From Rhizobium sp. 18065 (lineage in GTDB: Bacteria; Pseudomonadota; Alphaproteobacteria; Rhizobiales; Rhizobiaceae): a stretch of DNA of 64,000 nt. Under the pieces are notes generated by a model. It worked only from the letters and a program-made list of their open reading frames with translations. It did not search any database and was not told the origin of the DNA. Position numbers and translations under genes: made by a program. Below are positions 51,817 through 61,674 of the stretch, one piece after another. Each line of letters starts with the position of its first letter. Positions within the stretch are counted from its first letter, which is position 1. Location of the stretch: NCBI RefSeq assembly GCF_902706095.1, contig NZ_CACSJP010000001.1:1116001-1180000 (forward strand), given 5' to 3'.

Positions 51817-53097
51817 TCATCCGCCAAGATCCTGGTCGATCTCGGTCAACGCCCGGTCGACATGGCCCTCGAAGACCAGCGTCTCTTCCTCGGTGATGAT
51901 CAGGATTTCCGGCGCGCCATGCACCCGGACATGCTGGGATTGGCCAAGCCCCTCGGTCAGTCCGCGCATCAGCAGGTCCATGAACCGCGTGCCGGGGCCG
52001 GTAATCGCGATCGGCATGGTTTCCTCGGCAAGGCTGAGCATGCGCGACAGGCTCTGGCCGAGCGCAAGACCCGCCTGGCGAAAGGCATATTCCGAAACCC
52101 GGTGTCCCTGGCGGGCGCGGCTGGCAATCTTTTCCATTTCTGCGAGCGGCACGAATTTCGCCGGGATCGTATCCGGCGGCACTTCGAAGGCGGCGCGCAG
52201 GATGCCGTAGAAACCGGCGGACGCCTCGACGCAGCCATATGCGCCGCAGCGGCAGAGCTTGCCGTCGGCTGCATGCAGCATATGGCCGAAATTCGGTGCC
52301 ACGACACGCACCAGCCCGCTGCGGTCGCGCAGCGCAACCCCCAGCCCGATCGAATGACCGAGCGACAGCGTCGCCAACGCGGGCAGGGGTGTTTCACGCG
52401 TCTTTTCCAGCCGAAGCAGCAGCGCATGGGTGACCAGCAGGCTCTCGTTGAACAGCCGGATGCTGCCCCCGCGCAACACACCGGAGTGCGACAGGCCAGA
52501 GTGCGACAGGCCGGACAGCGCGCTTTCGAAATCGAGCGATTCGTAGCCGAAGATCGGCGACCACAGCAGTTTCGCGCCATCGCGATCGGCTATGCCCTTG
52601 CTGCTGATCGAGATCGTCATCACCGCGTCTTCCGCCAGACGCGAGCGCAGGATCAGCCGCTCGATCGCGGCGCGAAAGCCGTTGAGAAAGGCCTGGCTCG
52701 TGGTTGCGCCATGATCGCGCTGCTCTTCGATCCGGTCGATCAGCGTGCCGCGATAGTCGGCCAGCGAATACTGCACGGCATGCGATGATATGCGCACGGC
52801 AATCACATGGGCGGCGTCGCGTCGCCGGTTGAACAGCACGCGCGGCCGGCCGCGATGGCCGACATTGGCGACTTCCCGCCGCTCGATTAGGCCGGTTTTC
52901 TCAAGCTCTGCGGTAATTGCCGAAACGGTCGCCGATGAAAGCCCGGTCGATGCCGACAGGTCGGTATGGGCCAGCGGCCCGTCGTGCCGCAGCGCCTGCA
53001 GCACCAGCCCGCTGTTCTGCTGGCGCACGCTTTCGTTGCTGGTCTTCTGGCTGGACTTGCTCAGCATGGGCCTTGAGGCCGGTTTTTGTCTATCCAC
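51817..53097 (-). CDS. ROK-family repressor of the xylose-type transporter operon
   Basis: A 426-residue XylR/NagC-type protein. The N-terminal winged helix (THTDLSASTGLSSATVSAI-like, with RHDGPLAHTDLSASTGLSSA) precedes a ROK sugar-binding domain with the zinc motif CRCGAYGCVEA. The GLSHSGLSHSG stretch (near residue 205) reflects a 15-bp DNA duplication. I prefer GTG 53097, which has GGGAGGAG six to seven bases upstream; ATG 53118 or 53067 are alternatives. It is divergent from xylF, with a perfect operator between. The inducer is probably a sugar such as xylose, by context. Confidence 0.9.
   Translation of the reverse strand: MDRQKPASRPMLSKSSQKTSNESVRQQNSGLVLQALRHDGPLAHTDLSASTGLSSATVSAITAELEKTGLIERREVANVGHRGRPRVLFNRRRDAAHVIAVRISSHAVQYSLADYRGTLIDRIEEQRDHGATTSQAFLNGFRAAIERLILRSRLAEDAVMTISISSKGIADRDGAKLLWSPIFGYESLDFESALSGLSHSGLSHSGVLRGGSIRLFNESLLVTHALLLRLEKTRETPLPALATLSLGHSIGLGVALRDRSGLVRVVAPNFGHMLHAADGKLCRCGAYGCVEASAGFYGILRAAFEVPPDTIPAKFVPLAEMEKIASRARQGHRVSEYAFRQAGLALGQSLSRMLSLAEETMPIAITGPGTRFMDLLMRGLTEGLGQSQHVRVHGAPEILIITEEETLVFEGHVDRALTEIDQDLGG
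52482..52511. repeat. 15-bp tandem duplication inside the ROK gene
   Basis: CGGAGTGCGACAGGC (52482-52496) and CAGAGTGCGACAGGC (52497-52511) differ at one base. The duplication is in frame and adds GLSHS to the protein. Confidence 0.85.
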
Positions 53098-53154
53098 CGC
53101 ATGCTCCTCCCAAAGCATTTGGTCGGCTGCATTGCAAGCCGGGACAGGCCTCAG

Positions 53155-53204
53155 TTGACAGCACGGGAATCTTCTGCCAGTTATTTTCTCGACTGTCGAG
53201 AAAA
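53155..53204 (+). promoter_or_regulatory. xylF promoter with perfect ROK operator
   Basis: TTGACA (53155-53160) and a weak CAGTTA box (53178-53183) are 17 bp apart. Directly downstream lies TTTTCTCGAC (53184-53193), T, GTCGAGAAAA (53195-53204), a perfect 21-bp palindrome over the expected start site. A repressor there would block initiation. Confidence 0.78.
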
Positions 53205-53302
53205 ACCATTGGACGGGGGTCCGTGGGGTAAGGGCAGTTTTACAGCGGGTCGTTTGGTTGGGAGGTCTTCCAACGGTCCGCTATCACCTTGGGAGGTTTA
53301 AA

Positions 53303-54343
53303 ATGAAATCCGTATTGAAGCTGATGGCGTGCACCGCCGTCATCGTGAGCCTGCATTCCGTCGCAAGCGCCAAGGACATGATCGTTGGCGTTTCCTGGTC
53401 CAACTTCCAGGAAGAGCGTTGGAAGACCGACGAGGCCGCGATCAAGGCTGCACTCGAAGCCAGTGGCGACAAGTACATTTCGGCTGACGCCCAGACGTCT
53501 GCCGCCAAGCAGCTGACCGACATCGAAAGCCTGATCGCCCAGGGCGCAAACGCCCTGATCGTTCTGGCCCAGGATTCGGAAGCCATCGGCCCGGCCATCG
53601 AAAAGGCTGTTGCTGAAGGCATCCCGGTCGTCGGTTATGACCGCTTGATCGAGAACCAGAACGCCTTCTACATCACCTTCGACAACAAGGAAGTCGGCCG
53701 CATGCAGGCCCGCGAAGTCATGAAGGTCAAGCCGGAAGGCAATTACGTCTTCATCAAGGGCGCCTCCACCGACCCGAACTCCGACTTCCTCTATTCCGGC
53801 CAGATCGAAGTGCTGAAGGAAGCCATCGACGGCGGCAAGATCAAGAATGTCGGCGAAGCCTACACGGACGGCTGGAAGCCGGAAGCTGCCCAGAAGAACA
53901 TGGAGCAGTTCCTGACCGCCAACAACAACGCGGTTGACGCCGTTGTATCGTCCAACGACGGCATGGCCGGCGGTGTGGTCGCAGCGCTTGAAGCCCAGGG
54001 TATGGCCGGTTCTGTTCCGGTGTCCGGTCAGGACGGCGACAAGGCAGCGCTGAACCGCGTCGCTCTTGGCACCCAGACCGTGTCTGTCTGGAAGGACAGC
54101 CGCGAACTCGGCAAGAAGGCCGGCGAAATCGCTTCGGCCCTCGCAGCCGGTACCGCGATGGATGCCGTTGAAGGCGCCGTGAAGTTCGCTGGTGGCCCGA
54201 AGGGTCTCGAGATGAACTCCTACTTCATCGCCCCGCAGCCGATCACCAAGGACAACCTCAACGTCGTCATCGACGCTGGCTGGATCTCCAAGGAAGAAGC
54301 TTGCCAGAGCGTTGCTGCCGGTTCTGTCGCAGCCTGCAACTGA
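53303..54343 (+). CDS. xylF: xylose-type ABC transporter periplasmic binding protein
   Basis: A 346-residue periplasmic type I sugar-binding protein. Signal peptide KSVLKLMACTAVIVSLHSVA, then the XylF start KDMIVGVSWSNFQEERWKTD. Characteristic later blocks are GYDRLIENQNAFYITFDNKE and VSSNDGMAGGVVAALEAQGM. It captures xylose or a related pentose and delivers it to XylGH. Strong GGGAGG before ATG 53303. An 11-bp stem after the stop probably keeps its mRNA level above the membrane genes. Confidence 0.92.
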   Translation: MKSVLKLMACTAVIVSLHSVASAKDMIVGVSWSNFQEERWKTDEAAIKAALEASGDKYISADAQTSAAKQLTDIESLIAQGANALIVLAQDSEAIGPAIEKAVAEGIPVVGYDRLIENQNAFYITFDNKEVGRMQAREVMKVKPEGNYVFIKGASTDPNSDFLYSGQIEVLKEAIDGGKIKNVGEAYTDGWKPEAAQKNMEQFLTANNNAVDAVVSSNDGMAGGVVAALEAQGMAGSVPVSGQDGDKAALNRVALGTQTVSVWKDSRELGKKAGEIASALAAGTAMDAVEGAVKFAGGPKGLEMNSYFIAPQPITKDNLNVVIDAGWISKEEACQSVAAGSVAACN

Positions 54344-54380
54344 GTGCTTTGGTTTAACTGACCACCGAGCTTGAGCCGCA

Positions 54381-54408
54381 AACGCCGCAGCCTTGTTGCT
54401 GCGGCGTT
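54381..54408 (+). repeat. intercistronic stem between xylF and xylH
   Basis: AACGCCGCAGC (54381-54391) and GCTGCGGCGTT (54398-54408) form a perfect 11-bp stem with a 6-nt loop and no long U tract. It is likely an mRNA stabiliser or partial attenuator. Confidence 0.8.
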
Positions 54409-54613
54409 TCGGCTGATCGGGAACTTCAAGCAGCAGGACCGTGCACGCGACAATCGCCATTTGGCCAGTCCGACACCCGGACGTCCATTCAGGCCGGTGC
54501 GGGTCCTTGTTCACTGCAGGAAGCGTCCGATCCGAATCGCCGGCCACCGGTCGGCACCGCACGCAACGATGCGGAAAAGGTCGCAAGCCGTAAACGACTG
54601 GGGAGATATCTGT

Positions 54614-55927
54614 ATGGCGGATCAAAGCCTTGCCACGCCTGCGCCCGCAGCCCGGGCATCCAATGTTTCAGCGGTAAAACGCTTCTTTCAAGCCACCGAA
54701 ATTGACACGCGCCTGCTCGGCATGGTGATCGCGCTCGGGATCATCTGGATCGGCTTCGACGTCCTGTCGAACGGCCTGTTCCTCACCTCGCGAAACCTCT
54801 GGAACCTCTCGGTCCAGGCGGCCTCCGTCTCGGTCATGGCCACCGGCATGGTGCTGGTCATCGTCACCCGCAATATCGACCTCTCGGTCGGCTCGATCCT
54901 CGGCTTTGTCGGCATGATCATGGCCGTGCTGCAGGCCCGTATCCTGCCGCCGATCATTGGTTTCGAACATCCGCTGATGTGGGTGATCGCGCTGTCTGCC
55001 GGCATCGCGGTCGGCACGGCGATCGGCGCCTTCCATGGCGCGATCATCGCCTTTCTCGGCGTGCCCGCCTTCATCGTCACGCTCGGCGGCCTGCTCGTCT
55101 GGCGTGGTGCTGCGTGGATGGTCACATCAGGCGCAACCGTCGCCCCGATGGACACCACTTACCGCCTGATGGGCGGTGGCGCGGATGGCTCGATCGGCGT
55201 CACAGCCAGCTGGATCGTCGGCGTGGTCGCCTGCGTTCTGATCGTCCTGTCGATCTTGAACACCCGCAAGCAGCGCCGCCGCTTCGGCTTCCCGCTGCGC
55301 CCGCTGTGGGCCGAGTATTTCCTCGTTGCCTCCGGCTGCGCCGCCATCCTCGGCGCTGTCTGGGTCGCGAACAGCTATTACATGCCGGTCAATCTGGCGA
55401 AGAAATATGCTGCGGCCAATGGCATCGCCTGGCCGGAAGGTGGCCTGCAGATCGGTCTCGGCATCGCCATCCCGGTCCTGATCGCCATCGGCATCGCCAT
55501 GTTCATGGCCTTCATCACCAACCGCACCCGTTTCGGCCGTTACGTCTTCGCCATCGGCGGAAACCCGGAAGCCGCCGAACTCGCCGGCATCAAGGTCAAG
55601 TGGGTCACCGTCAAGATGTTTGCGCTGATGGGGGCACTCTGCGCTGTCGCCGCAGCCATCTCGACCGCCCGCCTCAACGCCGCGACCAATGCGCAGGGCA
55701 CGCTCGACGAACTCTATACGATCGCCGCGGCCGTCATCGGCGGCACGTCGCTCGCCGGCGGTGTCGGCACCATTGCCGGTGCCATGCTCGGCGCCGTCGT
55801 CATGCAATCCTTGAATTCGGGCATGGTCCTGCTCGGTCTCGACACACCGCTCCAGAGCATTGTCATCGGCATTGTGCTCGTCGTCGCGGTCTGGCTCGAC
55901 ACCGTCTACCGCGCTCGCGCCAAGTAA
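54614..55927 (+). CDS. xylH: xylose-type ABC transporter permease
   Basis: A 437-residue inner-membrane permease with about ten hydrophobic helices. Signatures are [20 protein letters not shown] near the first third and [20 protein letters not shown] near the end, both typical of the ribose/xylose permease family. Forms the channel for sugar delivered by XylF. Overlaps nothing; 270 bp separate it from xylF, including a processing stem. ATG 54614. Confidence 0.93.
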   Translation: MADQSLATPAPAARASNVSAVKRFFQATEIDTRLLGMVIALGIIWIGFDVLSNGLFLTSRNLWNLSVQAASVSVMATGMVLVIVTRNIDLSVGSILGFVGMIMAVLQARILPPIIGFEHPLMWVIALSAGIAVGTAIGAFHGAIIAFLGVPAFIVTLGGLLVWRGAAWMVTSGATVAPMDTTYRLMGGGADGSIGVTASWIVGVVACVLIVLSILNTRKQRRRFGFPLRPLWAEYFLVASGCAAILGAVWVANSYYMPVNLAKKYAAANGIAWPEGGLQIGLGIAIPVLIAIGIAMFMAFITNRTRFGRYVFAIGGNPEAAELAGIKVKWVTVKMFALMGALCAVAAAISTARLNAATNAQGTLDELYTIAAAVIGGTSLAGGVGTIAGAMLGAVVMQSLNSGMVLLGLDTPLQSIVIGIVLVVAVWLDTVYRARAK

Positions 55928-55941
55928 GGGGAGTTGAACCA

Positions 55942-56727
<786 letters not shown>

Positions 56728-56755
56728 TCGCTGCGGACCAATGAGGCAAGACAGG

Positions 56756-56780
56756 CGAGGGGGCGAAAGCCCCCTCGTTT
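56756..56780 (+). terminator. intrinsic terminator of the xyl transporter operon
   Basis: CGAGGGGGC (56756-56764) and GCCCCCTCG (56769-56777) form a perfect 9-bp stem with a GAAA loop, followed by TTTGCG. Confidence 0.8.
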
Positions 56781-57066
56781 GCGTTGAGGCGGTGCGTGCA
56801 TTGCCGTTAAGGTATATGTCACCATGGTCGAGCGCTTTGGGGGATAGGCATCGAATGACTCCTCTCTTGCTATACTTGGAAGTCGTCCCTCGGCGCCCTT
56901 GGTGCAGACCTCACGGCAGACTCTGGGAACAACCCAGCAGTCCACCCGGCGTATGTGCGCCCGGCTCGCGCCAGTTCGATCGAAACTGCATTCCTTGAGA
57001 CGGCGGCGGTTGCGCCAGGATTCGCATTGCGGAAGAGACCTGCGCCAAAGCGTGTTTGGCCAAACC

Positions 57067-57585
57067 TTAGCCGGAATTCCGTGATGCCTCCGCCAGCGCA
57101 GCGGCGATATGCGATATCGGTCGCAGCAGCCTGAAGGGATCATCCTTTGAAGGCATAAACCCGCGTCGGATCCAGAACAGCCGCGCCTCCTCGTCGATCG
57201 CATGCACGATCAGCGCCCGCCCGCCGACAAGGGATGCCCCCTGAACGCAGCGGGAAAGGGCGTGCTTGAGCAGACCGGTGCCTATCCCGTATCCGGCATA
57301 GGACTGGTCGACGGCGAGCTGCCCGAGAAGCAGGCAGGGCACCGGATTGGGAGGCTGGCCGGTGCGGATGGCGCGCGGCAGGCCGGCCGGAAGGGCCGCC
57401 GTCGGCGAGAGCCCGTAATAGCCGGCGACCCGTCCCTCTTCATGCACCACGATGACAACGGTGAAACCGTTCTCCTGATTGCCGCGTGCCCGTGTCTTCA
57501 GCCAAGTGTCGAGGGCGGGCTTGCCGCAGGAAAAGCGGCTCAGGTCATGGCCCTCATGCAGCGGCTCGGGAGCGGAAAGCGCCAT
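57067..57585 (-). CDS. GNAT-type toxin (TacT/AtaT-like)
   Basis: A 172-residue GNAT acetyltransferase of the toxin branch that acetylates aminoacyl-tRNA. Clear features are LSRFSCGKPALDTWLKTRAR at the N-terminus, VVHEEGRVAGYYGLSP, and the acetyl-CoA loop LGQLAVDQSYAGYGIGTGLL. The end ARLFWIRRGFMP holds the usual Tyr/Phe region. It lies two bases after the DUF1778 antitoxin gene. Confidence 0.92.
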   Translation of the reverse strand: MALSAPEPLHEGHDLSRFSCGKPALDTWLKTRARGNQENGFTVVIVVHEEGRVAGYYGLSPTAALPAGLPRAIRTGQPPNPVPCLLLGQLAVDQSYAGYGIGTGLLKHALSRCVQGASLVGGRALIVHAIDEEARLFWIRRGFMPSKDDPFRLLRPISHIAAALAEASRNSG

Positions 57586-57587
57586 GC

Positions 57588-57887
57588 TCAGCCCTTCGGT
57601 TGAAAACCCGCTTCCCAGGGGGGCGACCGACGCAACACCTCAACCATCCCGACAGGGATCTCCACCGGGGCGGAGAGTAGCGCCATGAACTCGGCAAATC
57701 CGTCTTCCGTCATGCGGACCAATTGCTGCTCCATGACTGCTTCTTCTGCGGCCCGAACGGCAGCCTCGCGCACGAAATCGGTGCGCGAACGTCCCTTCAG
57801 TGCCGCAGCACGATCGATCATCGCCACATCCGCGTCCGGCAGACGCATGGAAATCGGATGGTCTTTGCGATCGGTCGAGCGGGACAT
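57588..57887 (-). CDS. DUF1778 ribbon-helix-helix antitoxin
   Basis: A 99-residue antitoxin. The N-terminus DHPISMRLPDADVAMIDRAA is the ribbon-helix-helix DNA-binding part, followed by a helix that wraps around the toxin (RTDFVREAAVRAAEEAVMEQ). It is cotranscribed with the GNAT toxin. An inverted repeat 37-55 bp upstream is the probable operator. Confidence 0.92.
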   Translation of the reverse strand: MSRSTDRKDHPISMRLPDADVAMIDRAAALKGRSRTDFVREAAVRAAEEAVMEQQLVRMTEDGFAEFMALLSAPVEIPVGMVEVLRRSPPWEAGFQPKG

Positions 57888-57923
57888 GACATCACTCCTG
57901 ATGAGAGATCAATGTCGCAGTTT

Positions 57924-57942
57924 GTATTGTAAAATGCAATAC
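57924..57942 (-). promoter_or_regulatory. putative operator of the GNAT/DUF1778 operon
   Basis: GTATTG (57924-57929) and CAATAC (57937-57942) form a perfect inverted repeat with a 7-bp AT-rich spacer, upstream of the antitoxin start. Typical for autoregulation by the antitoxin. Confidence 0.62.
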
Positions 57943-57978
57943 CCTTCATGCGCCCCCCATTCTCGCCACCCAATCATT

Positions 57979-59085
57979 CTAACCGCGCCCATCACCCGAA
58001 TGTCGAATGGCCGCCTCGACGGTCGGGGGCAGCCGAAAGCGCCGGCGATACTCACCAGGGGTCAACCCGGCGATCTTGCGAAACAGACGGCGAAAGGAAG
58101 CAAGGTCCGAATATCCGACATCGCAGGCGATCTCCTCGATCGGCCGATCCTCGAGTTCGAGCATCTGCTTTGCTTCCTCGATCCGCAGGCATTGGATATA
58201 TTCCAGCGGTGAAAAGCCCGTCGCCTTCTTGAACCGTCGATCGAACGACCGCTTTGGCAGGCCGGATAGTTGCAGCAATTCGGCCAGGATGGCGGCGGAC
58301 TGATAATGGTCGGGCGCATAGGCCTGGCATTTCTCGATGACGGCGTCGCCATGGCTGATATTGGCGATCATCGAGGCATAGGGAAGCTGGCCGTCGCGAT
58401 GCCACTGGTAGAGGAACAGCTTGGAAATCCGGATAGCCTCCGCCGTGCCGGCGTGCCTGGCAATCAGATAGAGGGTCAGATCCTGCCAGGACGAGGCGCC
58501 CCCCGAGCAGACGATGGAGTGTCCGGCACCGGTCTGGACCAGGATGCGCTCCTCCTTGAGCTCCACTTTCGGATATTCTCGACGAAACAGCGGCGCATAC
58601 ATCCAGTGCGTTGTTGCCGACTGCCCGTCCAGCAAACCCGCTTCGGCCAGCACGATCGATCCGCCACAGGCCGCCAGCAGCCGTGCGCCCTGCCGATGCA
58701 TCCTGACGATCCAGTCCAGCAGTCGACGATCCAGGGCGCGGATCGTTTCCGGCGTATCGACGACGACATTCGGAACGAGCACATAGTCCGTGTCGTCAAC
58801 CTCGTCCAGGGTGACATGCGGCATGATCGTAACCCCGGTGATCAGGGTCAGTGGGCCGGGGTCAGCCGCCACAAGGCGCGGCGCAAACAGTACCTCGCTG
58901 GTCGGCTCGTTCGAATTGCTCTTCCAGTGCGCGCCGGCAATCCAGAGCGTATCGAAAATGCCGTAGAGGATGGATGGATCACATTCCGGAAACGTCACGA
59001 TGCTGACCCGCAAGGGAGGCTTTGCGTTCGCGAGTTGTGGCTTGATCGGCTCCATAGCGGCCATTCTGCCTCTGTTGAGGGGCAT
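57979..59085 (-). CDS. GlxA/FtrA-type AraC-family regulator with DJ-1/PfpI domain
   Basis: A regulator of about 368 residues. The N-terminal DJ-1/PfpI-like domain (VSIVTFPECDPSILYGIFDT, then LLAACGGSIVLAEAGLLDGQ with the nucleophile-elbow Cys) lacks an obvious full catalytic triad. The C-terminal AraC domain holds LPKRSFDRRFKKATGFSPLE and IACDVGYSDLASFRRLFRK. Start options are ATG 59085, 59064 or 59055. It is divergent from a methyltransferase gene at 59154 and may control it. Confidence 0.9.
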   Translation of the reverse strand: MPLNRGRMAAMEPIKPQLANAKPPLRVSIVTFPECDPSILYGIFDTLWIAGAHWKSNSNEPTSEVLFAPRLVAADPGPLTLITGVTIMPHVTLDEVDDTDYVLVPNVVVDTPETIRALDRRLLDWIVRMHRQGARLLAACGGSIVLAEAGLLDGQSATTHWMYAPLFRREYPKVELKEERILVQTGAGHSIVCSGGASSWQDLTLYLIARHAGTAEAIRISKLFLYQWHRDGQLPYASMIANISHGDAVIEKCQAYAPDHYQSAAILAELLQLSGLPKRSFDRRFKKATGFSPLEYIQCLRIEEAKQMLELEDRPIEEIACDVGYSDLASFRRLFRKIAGLTPGEYRRRFRLPPTVEAAIRHSGDGRG

Positions 59086-59153
59086 AGGCAACGCCTAAAA
59101 CTCCGGCCGAACGGGCGGCATTCTGCAGTCCGATACGACAGGAACCAAAGACG

Positions 59154-60203
59154 ATGGAATTGAATTTCGACAAACTGAACGCCTTGCTGGGCGTCATGGT
59201 GAATGAGCTTGGCGCGGCGCAGAATGCTGCCCTGGTGACGATTGGCGACGAATTGGGCCTCTACCGGGCGCTGGCCGGCAAGGGACAGCTCTCGGCAGCC
59301 GAACTGGCGGCGGCCACCGACACGAAGGAGCGCTATGTGCGGGAATGGCTGGCGGCGCAGGCGGCATCCGGCTTCGTGACCTACGATGCGGCCACGGCAA
59401 AATTTGCCCTCTCGCCGGAACAGGCGGCGGTCTTTGCCGTCGATGACAGCCCTGTCAACATGATCGGCGGGTTCCAGGCGCTGGAGGCCGTGTATGCGGA
59501 TCGCCCCAAGCTAGCGCATGCATTTCGCCATGGCGGCGGCGTGTCGTGGACGGATCGCTGCAATTGCATGTTCTGCGGCACAGACCGCTTCTTCCGGCCG
59601 GGCTACAAGGCCAATCTTGTTGCCAACTGGCTCCCCTCGCTCGATGGCGTCATCGACAAGCTGGAGCGCGGAGCGCTGGTGGCGGATGTCGGCTGCGGTT
59701 TCGGTTCATCGACCCTGATCATGGCCGAAGCGTTTCCGAACTCGCACTTTGTCGGCATCGACTTCCACGCCCCGTCCATCGACCATGCGAAGCGGCACGC
59801 CAAAGCATTGGCCAATGTGCAGTTCGAGACTGCACGCGCACAAGACTTTCAGGGCTCTGGCTTCGATCTCGTCACCATGTTCGACGCGCTTCACGACATG
59901 GGCGACCCCGTCGGCGCCGCACGCCACATTGGCAAGTCCTTGAAGCCGGATGGTGTGCTGATGCTGGTCGAGCCGATGGCCGGCGATACGCTCGCAGACA
60001 ACCTCAATCCGATCGGGCGGATCTTCTATGCCGCATCGGCCAATACCTGCGTCCCGGCGTCCCTGGGCCAGGAGGTGGGGGCGGCATTGGGGGCACAGGC
60101 AGGAGAGCGAAAGTTGACGCAGATACTGAACGAAGGTGGCTTCTCCAGGGTCCGGCGCTCGGCCGAAACGCCGTTCAACATGGTTCTGGAAGCGCGCCTT
60201 TGA
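59154..60203 (+). CDS. SAM-dependent methyltransferase with winged-helix N-terminus
   Basis: A 349-residue protein similar to Rv2258c-type methylases. The N-terminal about 90 residues form a winged helix (AALVTIGDELGLYRALAGKG, KERYVREWLAAQAASGFVTY). The catalytic domain has motif I LVADVGCGFGSSTLIMAEAF, then FVGIDFHAPSIDHAKRHAKA and VTMFDALHDMGDP. A CNCMFCGTDRFFRPGY segment is a Cys-rich insert. Substrate unknown. It is divergent from the GlxA-type regulator, 68 bp apart. Confidence 0.88.
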   Translation: MELNFDKLNALLGVMVNELGAAQNAALVTIGDELGLYRALAGKGQLSAAELAAATDTKERYVREWLAAQAASGFVTYDAATAKFALSPEQAAVFAVDDSPVNMIGGFQALEAVYADRPKLAHAFRHGGGVSWTDRCNCMFCGTDRFFRPGYKANLVANWLPSLDGVIDKLERGALVADVGCGFGSSTLIMAEAFPNSHFVGIDFHAPSIDHAKRHAKALANVQFETARAQDFQGSGFDLVTMFDALHDMGDPVGAARHIGKSLKPDGVLMLVEPMAGDTLADNLNPIGRIFYAASANTCVPASLGQEVGAALGAQAGERKLTQILNEGGFSRVRRSAETPFNMVLEARL

Positions 60204-60243
60204 TTGCGGGTGAAATGCGCAGGGGCGGGTGGTCGATGACCGC

Positions 60244-60285
60244 CCGCCTGTTCCAGGCCGCCTGTTTCAGGCCGCCTGTTTCAGG
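60244..60285. repeat. three tandem 14-bp repeats
   Basis: CCGCCTGTTCCAGG, then two exact copies of CCGCCTGTTTCAGG, lie between the convergent methyltransferase and MAPEG genes. Probably replication slippage. Confidence 0.9.
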
Positions 60286-60334
60286 CTTTGTGATCGTCAG
60301 CCATCACAAAGTGGCATTTTTTCCGCCCTCCACA

Positions 60335-60718
60335 TCACCCCATCTTCACCAGCGCCCCGATCGTGCCGCCGACCAGCAGCACCAGCCCGATCAGCGTCGT
60401 CAGTGCCGCTCCCGGTCCGCGCTTCTTCGCATCAGTGTAATATTCCGCCGCATAGAGCGCCCGCGCCGCCGTCCAGCCGAGACCGAGAAGGCCGGCGAGC
60501 TGGTCCGAGACATAGGTGCCGAAGATCCACAGCGCCGGCAGGAACAGCACAAGCTGCTCGACGGTGTTCTGCTGCACCCGGAAGATCCGCTCAAAGTTCT
60601 GGTTGCCGGAGGTCTTCGGCGCTTCCACGCCGAACTGCTTGCGCGCCCGCGCCACCTTGATCATGAACCAGCAATAGGTCATCAGCGCCGCAAAGGTCGC
60701 CAGAATGGTGAACCGCAT
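60335..60718 (-). CDS. MAPEG family membrane protein
   Basis: A 127-residue four-helix inner-membrane protein of the MAPEG family (glutathione/eicosanoid fold). The motif NFERIFRVQQNTVEQLVLFL with its Glu-Arg-x-x-Arg-x-x-x-Asn-x-x-Glu pattern is diagnostic. Bacterial members may be glutathione transferases, but activity is unproven. ATG 60718 has GGAG nine bases upstream; ATG 60739 is an alternative. Confidence 0.9.
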   Translation of the reverse strand: MRFTILATFAALMTYCWFMIKVARARKQFGVEAPKTSGNQNFERIFRVQQNTVEQLVLFLPALWIFGTYVSDQLAGLLGLGWTAARALYAAEYYTDAKKRGPGAALTTLIGLVLLVGGTIGALVKMG

Positions 60719-60913
60719 CGAAACCTGCTCCAAAATCATCCTGAAAACGACCAGTAAAACGTCATTGCCTAACCATCAACTGGTAGGAGAAAGGCTGGAG
60801 CCGCGCAAGCGCCATGCTGCGGCGCACTGCATCAAAGCTTGCGCTAAACGACGAATTCCGCCATCATTCCGTCAGCTGCGTTGCAGCCGGTGCGTGCAGG
60901 AAAGGCCGCCTTG

Positions 60914-61639
60914 ATGAGCCCCGAATTGACCACGGAAATGACGATCGAAACGAGCATGGAAACGCCCCCCGAACGGACGGCTGACGCAACCGGCGAGAGC
61001 TTCAAGTTCGGCCGGCCTTACGACCTGCACGAGCTGGTCGCCGATGGTGTCATCCATGGCATCGGCGTCGTCTTCGCGCTGGTCGGCGCCACGGCGCTGA
61101 TCTTCTATGCGACGGTCTATTCCGGCTATGCCGACATCGCCGCATCGTGGATCTACGGCCTCGGCCTGATCGTCGCGCTCGGCGTCTCGTTCACCTACAA
61201 TATGTGGCCGCATTCGCGCATCAAGTGGATCCTGCGCCGCTTCGACCATTCGGCGATCTTCATCCTGATCGCCTCGACCTACACGCCCTTTCTCGTCCAA
61301 GGCGCCGACCAGCCGATGATCCTTGCACTTCTGGTCGGTATCTGGCTGACGGCCGCCCTCGGCATCTGGCTGAAATTCCGCTATCCCGGCCGCTACGATA
61401 GGCTCGCCATCCTGCTCTATCTCGCCATGGGCTGGAGCGGCGCGCTGGCCATGGGACCAATTTCCGAAATCATCCCCGGCATCACGCTGACCCTGATCAT
61501 CATCGGCGGCTGCATCTATTCCGCCGGCGTCATCTTCCACGTCTGGGAACGCCTGCGCTTCCAGAATGCCATCTGGCACGGCTTCGTCGTCACTGCCGCC
61601 GTGGTTCATTATTCGGCGGTGTTTACCGCGATCGCGTGA
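60914..61639 (+). CDS. haemolysin III/PAQR family membrane protein
   Basis: A 241-residue protein with seven predicted helices after a polar 30-residue N-terminus. The family signatures are HELVADGVIHGIGVVFALVG, RRFDHSAIFILIASTYTPFL and the end GFVVTAAVVHYSAVF, with the conserved metal-binding His and Ser residues. Haemolysis is not established for most members; a membrane hydrolase role is suspected. ATG 60914 has AGGAAAGG upstream. Confidence 0.92.
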   Translation: MSPELTTEMTIETSMETPPERTADATGESFKFGRPYDLHELVADGVIHGIGVVFALVGATALIFYATVYSGYADIAASWIYGLGLIVALGVSFTYNMWPHSRIKWILRRFDHSAIFILIASTYTPFLVQGADQPMILALLVGIWLTAALGIWLKFRYPGRYDRLAILLYLAMGWSGALAMGPISEIIPGITLTLIIIGGCIYSAGVIFHVWERLRFQNAIWHGFVVTAAVVHYSAVFTAIA

Positions 61640-61674
61640 ACTGTCGGTAAGGGGCCAGGCGGATCGGACTATCG

